Origin: Diadema setosum
Taxonomy: Eukaryota > Echinodermata > Echinoidea > Diadematoida > Diadematidae
Length of the DNA: 64,000 nucleotides
NCBI RefSeq assembly: GCF_964275005.1
Contig: NC_092702.1
Span: 8,356,330-8,420,329 of the forward strand
Direction: 5' to 3'
The notes below the pieces were generated by a model. The model was not told where the DNA came from. It saw only the letters and a program-made list of their open reading frames with translations, and did not search any database. Each line of letters begins with the position of its first letter. The first letter of the stretch is position 1. The position numbers and the translations under genes are program-made. Below, in pieces: positions 1-10,323 of this stretch.

Positions 1-1741
1 GGCAGAAACGGAAAGAACTACCAATAAACATGGAGAAGAATACATTGTGGTCGCATCGTGAGGTCGTTTGTCAAAGAAAAATGGAAATCAACCTTCAATT
101 TTCTTCTTGTGCTTTCTGAGACAGGAGACAAGTATCAAAAGGAGATGAAGAAGGACATTTAAAAAAAAAGTGACAGCCAAACTATTGAAATTTAGCGTCT
201 CGCCTGCATACCAGGGGTCTTCACCGGAGCAGACGATTCACCTGGGCGACAACTCGGCAACCCTGGCTTAGAACACTCTATATATCCACCCACCCACCCC
301 ACTGCGACATGTGACAGACCGACGCCCCCGCGTCTTCTTCCCTTTTCGTCTCTGCACACACACCATTCCCCTCAAACTCTCCCATTTAGTAAGCCGCCCC
401 CGAATTTTTATTTCACCTACAGCTTGGCTCCTCCGGGTATTCATACATGTAAATATAGTTTGATGATACCAGTTAACTCATAGAAAAGGAAGGAGGGGGG
501 GGGGGGGGAGAGCATGAGGGAAGCCAATGATAATAACTCCGCGTGTGCCGAACATTCTCACCCACTCGGTGGGTTGCGTATAGCAGGGACGGTGTTTTAG
601 CTTGTGTGCGACGGGTATTATGTCATTTTTGTTCGTCTATTTTGTCTGATATTGCTGTTTATATCGATGAAGAGGTTGATTTTCACATTTTTCAGTCCAA
701 TTTGGCGTCTTATTTGGTCGATATAGAAGGTCAAACAGTCACTAGCATTGAATAACCACTTTGATTGCCATAATTATATCCATGGCGCAATAATACACAA
801 CATATCCGTCTACGCTATATCTATACGAGGAGTGATTGAGGGAAAGTGTTTTCTGATTCTTGCTTTCTTTAGCTGTCCACACGAGATGACGAATGAAGAC
901 AGAGCAAACCCACATCTGACAAACAGATATGGACCCCAGGGTATTCGATTTATCAACTTTAAGACCTGTTTACAAGGGGTTGTTTTGTTCAAGCTTTATG
1001 CGTGGCGAGTGGGTGAGTGGCGTACGCGACAATATTGTTAAGGTAACTGATGCTGCAGAAACATCTTCATCTTCCAGATAATATATTATGATGTGATAAT
1101 TCCTTCGTCAAAAACCAAGGATGAGAGGTTCCCAGACCTGTTCATTTCTGCATTGCATCAGTTCCGATTTCTACAAGAGTTAGCTTTTTAAATTGAGATT
1201 GGATACTCAAAAAAGGAGGTATGTGTCGCAATGCAATATATGAGACAATCTCCTGATGTAGTTTATTTACTTGTGAAACCGAACTATTTTGAACAAGTTG
1301 GAACTAGTTAGATATATTTCATGAATGTTCATTTCTATAGCACCAGTTCAACGCATGATAACAATACTGATATGTAGTAATGGTATAAACACAGTCTTAT
1401 TTACCCTTCACTTCAGCAGGGTAACCACTTTAACCCTTTCCGTGCTAAATTCTCAAATTCCCATAGACTTAATACACGGACCACCAGGTTCCCGTATTGA
1501 ACGGGTTAACGTTAGCATAACTCTTCCATGCAGACGGCCCTGTCATTATCATTACTCCACCATTGCTAGACATGTATGGATTGTCGGGAACGAAAAACGT
1601 CGAATCACAACCCCGAATCGAAATGGTATACATTGTCTTGAGTTGTTTACCCTCCAATATTGACTTATCATTTCGGGCTGGATTGAGTCTTTCGAGATCA
1701 TCCACGGGTGTGTTCAGCATCTGACGGATTGTTCGTGCCGT
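1..1741. other. No gene supported
   Basis: Ordinary AT-rich sequence with a few short homopolymers, including a run of about 15 G near 494-508, and a CCCAC-rich patch near 285-300. Open frames here are short, overlap on both strands and show no recognisable domain or clear splice sites. It may be intergenic DNA or the intron of a gene lying to the left. Confidence 0.5.
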
Positions 1742-1935
1742 ACGAAGAAGCAGAAGAAAAAGGAGAAGAAGGAGGAGGAGGAGGAGAAGAAGAAGAAGAA
1801 GAAGAAGAAGAAGAAGAAGAAGAAGGAGGAGGAGGAGGAGGAGGAGGAGGAGGAGGAGGAGGAGGAGGAGGAGGAGGAGGAGGAGGAGGAGGAGGAGAGG
1901 AGGAGAAGGAGGAGGAGGAAGAAGAAGAGAGGAGC
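1742..1935. repeat. GAA/GGA purine triplet tract
   Basis: About 190 bases in which one strand is almost pure purine, first GAA-type and then a long GGA run of about 25 units, returning to mixed GAG/GAA. The poly-Glu, poly-Gly and poly-Leu readings across it come only from the triplet repeat and are not proteins. Mirror-symmetric purine tracts of this kind are known to form triplex (H-DNA) and to vary in length. Confidence 0.9.
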
Positions 1936-4900
1936 CTCTTTTTTGGAAACTCACTCTTGCAGGACCGTCCAACTTTTCAAGCTGCAGCTATACTTAAATC
2001 ATATAGATGCTTCTGTACCATGTCCCTGTCCCTAGCCCTACTCCTTCCCCTCCCTCCCCTTCTTCCAACTCTTACACCCACCCCTCACCCTCTCTCCACC
2101 CCTTTCTCTATTCTTTTTTTCGTCCATTATGATTCCAGCGGACGGATTATTCTGATGCAGCATTTAATTAGAGTGCTTTAAATTTTGCAATTTGATTATT
2201 TCACGTGATAAACAGGCTGATCTTTTGATCACATTAAGACAGTAGACTTGAATGCCGACCCATTTTCTGAAATAACAAGTTGTGTCTGATTATGACAGAA
2301 CCGCACACCGGAAGAATGGTTCACATTATCGACTACATGTGGCAATCATGTGCAATGATTATACAGCAGTCTATTGTTTGAAACAAGTATCATTTTTTTT
2401 TTTACATAAGTGTCACGTGATTATTGCCATCACCATTATCATTTTTTTGTTGTTGCTTACCTATGATTTCTAGCTTGTGAGGTACATTCGACTTCTTTCC
2501 CCACATAGCTTTGTACACATCATTAAGCATTTGAGCAAAGTTTGACAAATTGTGGCGTGGGAGGCACAACAAGGGAAAACAGTCTAGACAAGAAAGGCAC
2601 AATAATGCCTAACTGGGCATAAACGGTGGGTGTTGACCCTTTCCCCACACAACTTTGGTTCTCCATCGGGAACCCGTGAAATAAACGCACCCACGGCGTA
2701 TTCAGTAACTAATGCATGTTTTATGAACATTAATTACTATATCGTACAACACACCGTTTATGCTCTTCATTCGTCGGCTGCCTTTAATGGCTTCGGTGGG
2801 TTGTTTTTATCACACGTTTTGCGGACAAGCAGAGCAAACATTTCTCAACCTTCATCAATTGTCAATAACTTAGGTACCGGAATGTGAACTATTTGCTCTA
2901 TTTTTCCCGTCTTTTGAAATAGTGTATCCATTTCCGAATTCGAACAATATTAATTAAACATCCTTGAAGTTCAGAGCTTGTTTTTTCCTGTCTTTTGTCC
3001 CCAAAGTAACGGGATAATGCAAAGTAGGTAGAAATGCTTGACGATCGTGCTAGCAAATTTCTATGACTGGTTCCTATGCCTTTTCTAGGCCAGCCCAGTG
3101 TCAATAAGCAATCCTCAAATATGACCAGCGGACCAAGAAGCTACAAAATCGACCGTGTCCATTGTTGGCGAGATAGATTAGTTCGATAATAATGAGATTA
3201 TTACCCTAACTCCTCTCTTGGCATGCCTGGGAGAACCGTCTGTTTGTCAGTCCAGTCGTCTATGACGAGAAATGTGCTTTTGAACCACCAATTTAATGGT
3301 ACAAACCTTATTTTGTTCCTCCTCGGTGGGATTTTATTTTGCGTTTAGTTTCAAAGTTTGGAAAACTGATTTGTTTTCTCCCCTGCTCACCCAGAAGCAG
3401 ATATTATTGTGTTCTGTTTGTTGACTTTATCAACGGCAGTAATATTTAAAGTTAAGTGTTGTGACTGTCAGACTTCATATTTAATTACCTATCCAAGTAT
3501 AGACATAATAGTCGGTAAGTATCTTACCTATCCAAGTATAGACATAATAGTCAGTAAGTATCTTCATGTCATGTTGTCTACGTTACTGTTTCACAATTCT
3601 TTTAAGAATAGTTTATGCTTGAGTCCGATAGTCCACCTGATTTGCAGAAATTATATCTGATTAGGATAAAATTGTAGCTTGCTTGATAATGTCTTTTTTT
3701 CTTTTGATTAATTTTTTTAGAAACCTAACACCGGTATTTCACATTTCACATCTCACGCCTTGACGGGTCTTTAAACTGTCAAATCATGCAAGTAATCTGA
3801 GGTCGCGTCAGAGTCGGGTCTGAAAACTTAACATTTTAAATCCAGACTTTAAGATTATTTGTGACACACATGTTGCCAGCAGTCGACAATAAGCTCATTG
3901 CTACAATCTATGATATGGAATGGGAATTTGCCCCGGCAACAATCCTATACAAGACTGGTGTCGATGCATTTTACTTGAATAGTAAGTATAATAATCTTCT
4001 TACAAGCATAGAATCGTCTTCATTCAATACTGCATGTTCAGAGGAAAACAATTCCCCATCGTGTTCTCCTGGGAGTCCTCGGCTATAACATTTTTATCCG
4101 CACAATTCTGCATGATTATAGCCAGATAAAGAAAATAAAAAATTTGTGGCGTAGTTTTCTTTTTCTAAAACTTTCACACTGCTCTGCACATGTCCAGTTA
4201 TCTTGTTTCGCTATAACGTACTGTTTTGGGGTTAAGAGACTGTGATGATACTGCTCCTGCTGCTGGGCACAATATTATTAAGGAACAATTTTCATTCGTA
4301 ATTCTTGACAAAGTACTACTAGTACACTGTACAACGTGTTAAAAACCAAACCGTGTTCCTAAATAAGGTCGAGTTCTGAGAGATCAGCAATTCAACGTGG
4401 GCGCTGGCGGCGGTATTGTATTTCCCCCACATGGGTCTCGTCTCGAAACGAGGGGGCGATATTTAATTTTGCTTGCCGATAAGCTGTACATTGCGCCTTC
4501 GCGCCAAGGATGTCATGAATTAAATTCGACTTACAGGTGATTTTGATGTATAGCGCTGCATTGTAAGTAGCTTTGGCAGCTTTATATCTATACTTTAGAA
4601 TATTCCTCACCAACATTTCTCTCTTTCTAGATTTTCTATATCATATTTATTCATTTATCTATTTGTTTAGTCATCATATAACCAAGATGGATGACACTTA
4701 CTGATAACCAAGTCTTCACTTAATACATTTTTTGTTTTCTTTTTAGTGAGTGTCAAGTTGTTGTTAGATTGTGGGTAAAAGTAAGAGGATGGATTAATCT
4801 TGATGCTGGTTTAGAAAGAACATTTACGACGGAAAATAAATTGTTTTTCGGGTATGAACAATTCGGCATAAGATTGCATTACTATATGCTTGTGAGATAT

Positions 4901-5714
4901 GATATTTATGTTTGTAAAATAAAAGGTATATTACCTCGTTTTAATTCATGTAAAGATAGTATAAGGGAAGATTATGATAAGGAAAAATTTCGTGCAAGAA
5001 ATAATCACAAAGTGTAAGTGCTTCAGAGAAAATGGTGTCTGTTTAGACACATGTCTTGATATGTATAATAGTCTGAGTCACGATATTTCATTGCCTGTTT
5101 TTTGAAGTGTTTTGTTTGAAATATTTTGATGTATTATGTGTTTAGATGAATATATGTTTTATGTAGAATAATAACTATCCCAGGGGGAAAAATATAAGAA
5201 GAAAAAAAGTCTTCATTGCCATCGGTTTGCGTGATTCAATGCTGTTTGAAGATTGTATTATGGTATATATAGTATATGAAGGCGAGTACTTGGCTGTCTG
5301 TCCAATTTTTAATATCTCAGAGAAGTGTCTACAAAGAAACAAGCAAGCAAACAAACAAAATCAAACATGCAAAATAAACACTGGACTAATCAATCAATGT
5401 AACTGTCATTATCATTTTCATCATCATACCAACTAGGTTCTAATATATATAATTTTAGATAGCAGGAAGACTTCTGTTTATTTTTGTGTCTGGAAATAAG
5501 AAACACTGTATATGCACAGTGTACTTTCTATTTCAGAGTGCCTTTAGCCAGAATCAGGGTAATTTCCATCTTTGCTTTTTGATTATTCATTCAACATTTT
5601 CAAATCATAAAGTGGTTAAAAAAATGTTTCATCATCAATTGGGAAGATATGCGTGCTGTCACTGTCTCTGAAAGTTATCATTATGCATAACACCACCTAA
5701 TCTGTTTTGAATCA
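1936..5714. other. No gene supported; small tandem duplication inside
   Basis: I see no recognisable protein. Two frames near 3861-4088 and 4769-5017 have plausible donor-like GTAAGTA or GTATAT ends, but resemble no family I know. A minus-strand frame near 2402-2602 reads like protein over about 25 residues, again unrecognised. The rest is AT-rich DNA with short homopolymers. Confidence 0.4.
3485..3562. repeat. 39 bp tandem duplication
   Basis: Two adjacent 39 bp units, identical except for one G/A difference late in the unit (GTCGGTAAG versus GTCAGTAAG). Only two copies are present, so this is a recent local duplication, not an array. Confidence 0.9.
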
Positions 5715-6081
5715 TTTAAAGAGGATGGCTAGTAACTGATCAGTGGGAATCAGTGGGAATGCTGGGGGACGATTGTTCCAATCGTTGTGGGATTCATTTA
5801 AGAGTACATTATATATCTATTGTTGTGTGAAAATTATTTGCTTCAGAATGGTCTCATATGCAAGTAATGTGCAGTTTAATGTTTCCAGGTTAGCATGCCT
5901 GTACAGTGACGGGGCATTAAACTGCACATTACTTGAATATGAGACCGCTCTGAAGCAAATAATTTTCACACAATAATAGATATATCATGTACTCTTAAAT
6001 GAATCCCACAAGTATTGGAACAATCATCCCTCAGCATTCCCACTGATTCCCACTGATCAGTTACTAGCCATCCCCTTTAAA
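5715..6081. mobile_element. 367 bp foldback MITE
   Basis: The left arm, about 5715-5880, is repeated in reverse complement at about 5915-6081 with only scattered differences, leaving a loop of about 34 bases. Both ends carry TTTAAA next to a GGATGGCTAGTAACTGATCA motif. Near-complete palindromy with no coding capacity fits a non-autonomous foldback DNA transposon. The family is not identified. Confidence 0.85.
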
Positions 6082-6260
6082 TGGCTCCAGGAACATTTGT
6101 GTGTAATAGACATTGTACAATCTTATGGTGATTGATGGGTGGCAGTCATTTTGTTAATAACAAGAAGGATGATAATGACAATAATGATAATGATAACAAA
6201 AATAACCATTACTTTTATTATCATTATGGTCACTACGTGTATTATTTTTATCATCAGTAG

Positions 6261-6449
6261 TACAGTGTACTCCCGTTATAACAAACATTGTTATAATGAA
6301 ATTCTGGTTACAATGAAGTAAAAATTAAGACAGCAACATTATCCACTCTTTGTTTTGTATTGTTTATTTGTTCGGGTACAACAAAATTTCGATATAACGA
6401 AAGAAAACTGCTGGTCCTGAGGACTCTGTTATAATGGGAGTCCACTGTA
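6261..6449. mobile_element. pogo/Tigger-like MITE, copy 1
   Basis: The ends are CAGTGTACTCCCGTTATAAC and the inverted CTCTGTTATAATGGGAGTCC...CACTG, flanked by TA. A TA target and CAGT termini are typical of the pogo/Tigger branch of Tc1/mariner. The interior, GTTATAACGA-type with a CGATATAACGAA motif, matches copies at 46318-46502 and 56517-56700. No transposase is present. Confidence 0.8.
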
Positions 6450-8577
6450 CTGTAGTAGTACATGTATTAGAAGTACACTGTAGTACAAGAAGATTAAGAA
6501 AATTATTTCATACATATCAACATAAATCCACCCTACATCTCAAATTGCCTCAACTGCATACCACAAAAAAAAACACACACACATGAAAAACAAACAAACA
6601 AACAAACACACAAAGACATCACTATATCAACCTAACAGGAGAAAATCAAGCACTTCAAACAGGTGAATTCGCCATTCAGAACTGTCAATGAATTACATAG
6701 ATAATGTACAATGTACAAGCTGTGGTACATGTACACTGTAGTAGCATTATGTATTCACAATGCAACATTACAAAAAATCAACAGGCTGACTGCACAACAC
6801 TTTCTCACATGATTACCCAACAGATTAAAAACCAAGAAATACATGTATGAACAGATATGGGATTAGAGACCAACTCCTATATTGCAGCTACACAGGTACC
6901 CGATTTGAGCAGACATGTAATAGCACAATCACATCTCCATATTCTTTATACAGTACTCACAATGATGAGATCATTACACAGTAAAATACACTTATTTGTA
7001 AGATGCCATTGTAACTTCATCCAGTGAGGCAGTCCTACACCATACATGACATGAGCAAGAAAATATTCAAAAGGGATCATTGGACTGGCAGAAAAAAAAA
7101 AACATGAATATTTTCATTGTCTCAAAAGAATAAAACATAAATGTAATTTTAAAAATAAAATCAGCAGAGCTCTACTTTAAATGCAATACCACTCTGGCAG
7201 CAGATCTTTTTCAGACAATTGCATCATGGTAGAAACCAGTGAAAAATCTACATCTTTCTTTTTTATTCTTTCCTCTTTTAATTCAATTGCTACTCCCAAG
7301 GAAAGAAAATTAGACCACATTATGCTAACTTAAAATGTGATTTCTTCAAACTAGTGACAGTTTTTGAAAGATGTTTCCCCATCACATCTTTAACTTCACA
7401 CACAGTGGTAGGCTCTGTTGTGATTCAATAAAAGATTTTCAGGAAACTGCTGAGTTGCAATCAGTAAATCAATGTCCAAAACACTTTGCATCTACACAGC
7501 AAAATGTTCATTGCAGTGTATGGATGGGAAACTTCTTGGGTATGAGGGGTCATAAAAATCGTCATAACCTAGAATTGCAAGGAACAAAATGGTGCAATTA
7601 TATATTTTTAAAAAAGAGTAAATACTGATGGTAATTATTGTAAGCTGAACCCCTGCTTTTTGGAAGTGGGATGGTCATGTCCTTTACACAAAGACTGTGG
7701 TTTGCAAAGTAGATATACTCTATACAAGTTACAGCACTATAATCATCACTGTTAGTCCAAACATCATACAACTGTAGTTTCAAATATGATAGCCACTTCA
7801 CTGGCTGGCAGTACAATACCAAATAAAGCACTTTGAAAATTGCGACATTGAACAGAAAACTTTGTACATGTAGTTTATTTTGGCACACATTTTGAAAGTT
7901 GCTCATAGCCAGAGCTCATTCACATACATGGAAGTACACTGCAATTCGGCAAATAGCAATAGACAGATTACAGTGCCAGTCACCCATTGTATTTTAAACT
8001 GAAACTCACCCCGTCACTTATCAAACACCCCCGGAAGTATACAACTTGTACGTTTGAACATGTCTACAAACAGGCAATAATCTAAACATTGATTATAGGA
8101 AAATCCAGATATAATGAGATAGTTGGGACCATTACAATCTTCTCGTTATAATGAAATCCCATTTAAAACAACCAAGAAAATATGGCAAATAATGACAGTT
8201 TTACTGTTACAATCCTCTTGTACTCATTAAATTTTGTAGTATCCATGTTCCTTAATAACAGGCTTTGCCCGTTTGTCAAAAACCTTCTCATTGACACTTT
8301 AACAAATTCTATATAAATTAATACACCTTGCAAACAGTGTAGGGTTGGGGGTACCACGTACCGTCACCCTAAGGATCTGTAGCTTGTTTATTCTAAAAAT
8401 GTAATACAAATCCGCCCAATTCTTAACTCAAATATGCCATAAATACTGCAGTTTTGAATGTCGTGACCGTCTCATTGATTATGAATCTCCGTTTTAAAAT
8501 AGCGCAATTTTAGTGCGTGCGTTCCGTTTTCTTCGCGCAGCTAAAAAGGGAACCTTGCGATCGGCACCCCCTCCCCT
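6450..8577. other. No gene supported; MITE debris
   Basis: AT-rich sequence with many short unrelated frames. A decayed piece near 8100-8165 (ATATAATGAGATAG...CTCGTTATAATGAAA) resembles one end of the TTATAAC MITE family. I see no conserved exon. Confidence 0.45.
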
Positions 8578-8661
8578 CCATAGGTATACACGTGAATTTC
8601 ACAGCATAGGTAATACACGTGAATTTCACAGGCCATAGGTAATACACGTGAATTTCACAGC
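8578..8661. repeat. Three tandem 27-29 bp units with CACGTG
   Basis: Three nearly identical units of the form CATAGGTAATACACGTGAATTTCACAG, the first missing one base. Each carries a CACGTG E-box core. They lie about 460 bp past the ADO stop codon, probably in its 3' untranslated or downstream region. Any binding role is inference. Confidence 0.85.
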
Positions 8662-8732
8662 CATGCGTCGTTACTGAGCGGATGTGTAATTTTTAGCTTG
8701 GTTTGTTTGAGTTTGATTTTCGTTTCTTCGTT

Positions 8733-8738
8733 TTTATT
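8733..8738 (-). terminator. Candidate ADO polyadenylation signal
   Basis: TTTATT on the plus strand gives AATAAA on the minus strand, about 385 bases beyond the ADO stop codon. A second candidate lies at 8387-8392. Which one is used cannot be told from sequence. Confidence 0.4.
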
Positions 8739-9121
8739 GTTTTTATAGCTAATGACACTTGATCCCGCGCGTACTTTTTCGTTCTATACGCAAACAGCCA
8801 TGTTACGCAGGGTGCCGATGGGAAGGTGCCCTGCCGATAGGTGGTGCCCCAACCATACCTACTTTTCAAGACTTGCTCAAATGTGAATGGATTGCAAAGA
8901 AGCTAAAGAGCCCAAACATATTTCAGAAAAGACAGGAATCTGCTCACTTTGGTGCACTGACTTTTAGACAGACCCCTCTTGGTATCTCATACACTGTGAT
9001 GGTTTGATTGATTACAACAACCTTAACAACCATTAAACACACTGAAGCATTATAGCCGTTTACTGACACTCATGTCGCCATATTGTCGCCATTATCAGTC
9101 ACAGGTTGAAAGGAAGTTAAG

Positions 9122-9943
9122 TTAGCTTAGTTTGACTTCGGGACCCACATACTCGACTTCGTCGCACCAAAAATCGTAGGGTTGTGATATCTGCATCAGC
9201 CACTGAATGTTGGGGTCAATTTCTTGCGAATTTAGATGAGCCTCCTGGACAGACTGTTGCGAGTTCTGCAGTTCTCTGAAATAATAGCAGTCACGGCCGA
9301 TGACCGGATCATACGGTGGGGAGAGAATGTCTAGAAATGCAGCGGCGCCATCGACAGGCTCAAGGCTGTGATAGTTTCCAGTCCTTGGAGTGAGCAAAAC
9401 AGTTTCAGATGAAGCATTGATTTCTTGATCGATGCCAAGCAGAGTTGGGACAAGTGTGTGCGGCTTTGGCTGTACATTCTCCGGAAAACCCTCGAATTTC
9501 GGGATGGTCATGTTAGTCCAGTCGTCAGTAATGACATTGAATGTTCTTACTTTGATCTTTCCATAGAGAACCTTTAGCAAGCCGTGCATACCGGGATGGT
9601 TATGGAGGGGTATCCGACTTCCCTCACGGAGTATAAACACGCCCATTGTCATAACACCGTCCTCGAAGAGGTGCATGTAGCCTACCGGTGCGCTCGGGGC
9701 TGCGTCGCCGGCGGCGCCAGCGGCCGCTGATTGTGAGAGGCCTTCGCCGAAGGAGTCACGGGCAGGGAACGAACCACTCTCGGACGAACCCTGTTGCTCA
9801 CCCTCAAAACACAGATCAGAGGCTCGAATCTTTGTCATGGCATCCTGAATACTTTTCAAATTGTCAGAGAGAACAGATCTATCCCTGAAAGCTACGCGGA
9901 AAACATCCCAGGCTTGTTTAGCCAGTTTCTGAATAGCTGCCAT
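9122..9943 (-). CDS. ADO: 2-aminoethanethiol (cysteamine) dioxygenase, ADO
   Basis: Intronless reading frame of 273 residues, close to the length I recall for human ADO (about 270). The family is a cupin-fold, non-haem iron thiol dioxygenase. It oxidises cysteamine to hypotaurine and N-terminal cysteines of proteins, the latter acting as an oxygen sensor for the N-degron pathway. The iron ligands are visible: His114 and His116 in PLHNHPGMHG, and His192 in GNYHSLEPVDG. Downstream GRDCYYF holds Cys219 and Tyr221, matching the pair reported to cross-link in human ADO. The core GVFILREGSRIPLHNHPGMH and the C-terminal YDFWCDE..YVGP are also family-typical. Residues about 46-86 form a low-complexity Ser/Ala/Gly linker poorly conserved in the family. 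I start at the ATG giving MAAIQKLAKQAW; the frame stays open upstream but only to a non-ATG codon. It is divergently paired with BIN3. Confidence 0.96.
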   Translation of the reverse strand: MAAIQKLAKQAWDVFRVAFRDRSVLSDNLKSIQDAMTKIRASDLCFEGEQQGSSESGSFPARDSFGEGLSQSAAAGAAGDAAPSAPVGYMHLFEDGVMTMGVFILREGSRIPLHNHPGMHGLLKVLYGKIKVRTFNVITDDWTNMTIPKFEGFPENVQPKPHTLVPTLLGIDQEINASSETVLLTPRTGNYHSLEPVDGAAAFLDILSPPYDPVIGRDCYYFRELQNSQQSVQEAHLNSQEIDPNIQWLMQISQPYDFWCDEVEYVGPEVKLS

Positions 9944-10315
9944 TGTGACGCTGCGCTGTATCACGTACAATTTTGTTGTTTTTGTTTTTCACTTCACTTG
10001 CATCGTCACAAACCCTGTTACTAGGAAAGGTTTAGCACTAATCAATTGTTGATTATGAATATCTCAATATCTTTCTAAAATTTCTGTATTTATTTCTTGA
10101 TTTATAAAAATATACAGAAATTGTGAACAAAAATTAAATCAACTCTATGAAATCCTACAACGGACAGACAGATTACATATTCCATCAATCATCCTGGCCA
10201 GCGGAAGGCGTTCTCTGGGCTGTGCTGCCAATTGACTGATCGGCAGCTAAGTTTCCACCCAAGCCGCACTAAAATTGGCTTTTGCATTGCCGAAGTTTAG
10301 CCGAAAAGATTTGCG
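9944..10315. promoter_or_regulatory. Shared ADO/BIN3 bidirectional promoter
   Basis: Only 372 bases separate the ADO and BIN3 start codons, which point away from each other, so both transcription starts must lie in or near this block. It contains ATTGG/CCAAT boxes (GCCAATTGACTGAT near 10228 and AAATTGGCT near 10271), and GC content rises towards BIN3. No TATA box stands out. Head-to-head pairs with CCAAT boxes are a known housekeeping promoter layout. Exact start sites are not visible. Confidence 0.7.
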
Positions 10316-10323
10316 ATGAGTTG
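10316..10323 (+). CDS. BIN3: BIN3 coding exon 1 (8 coding bases)
   Basis: ATG AGT TG followed directly by the donor GTAAGG. The split third codon is completed by G of exon 2 to give Trp, producing the conserved BIN3 start MSW. The 5' untranslated part of this exon is upstream and its start is not visible. This is the least certain exon because it is so short, but the match to the family start and the donor agree. Confidence 0.8.

Noticed and set aside
1469-2181. Long poly-Leu, poly-Glu and poly-Gly open frames
   Set aside because: Direct translation of the GAA/GGA triplet tract; no domain outside the repeat.
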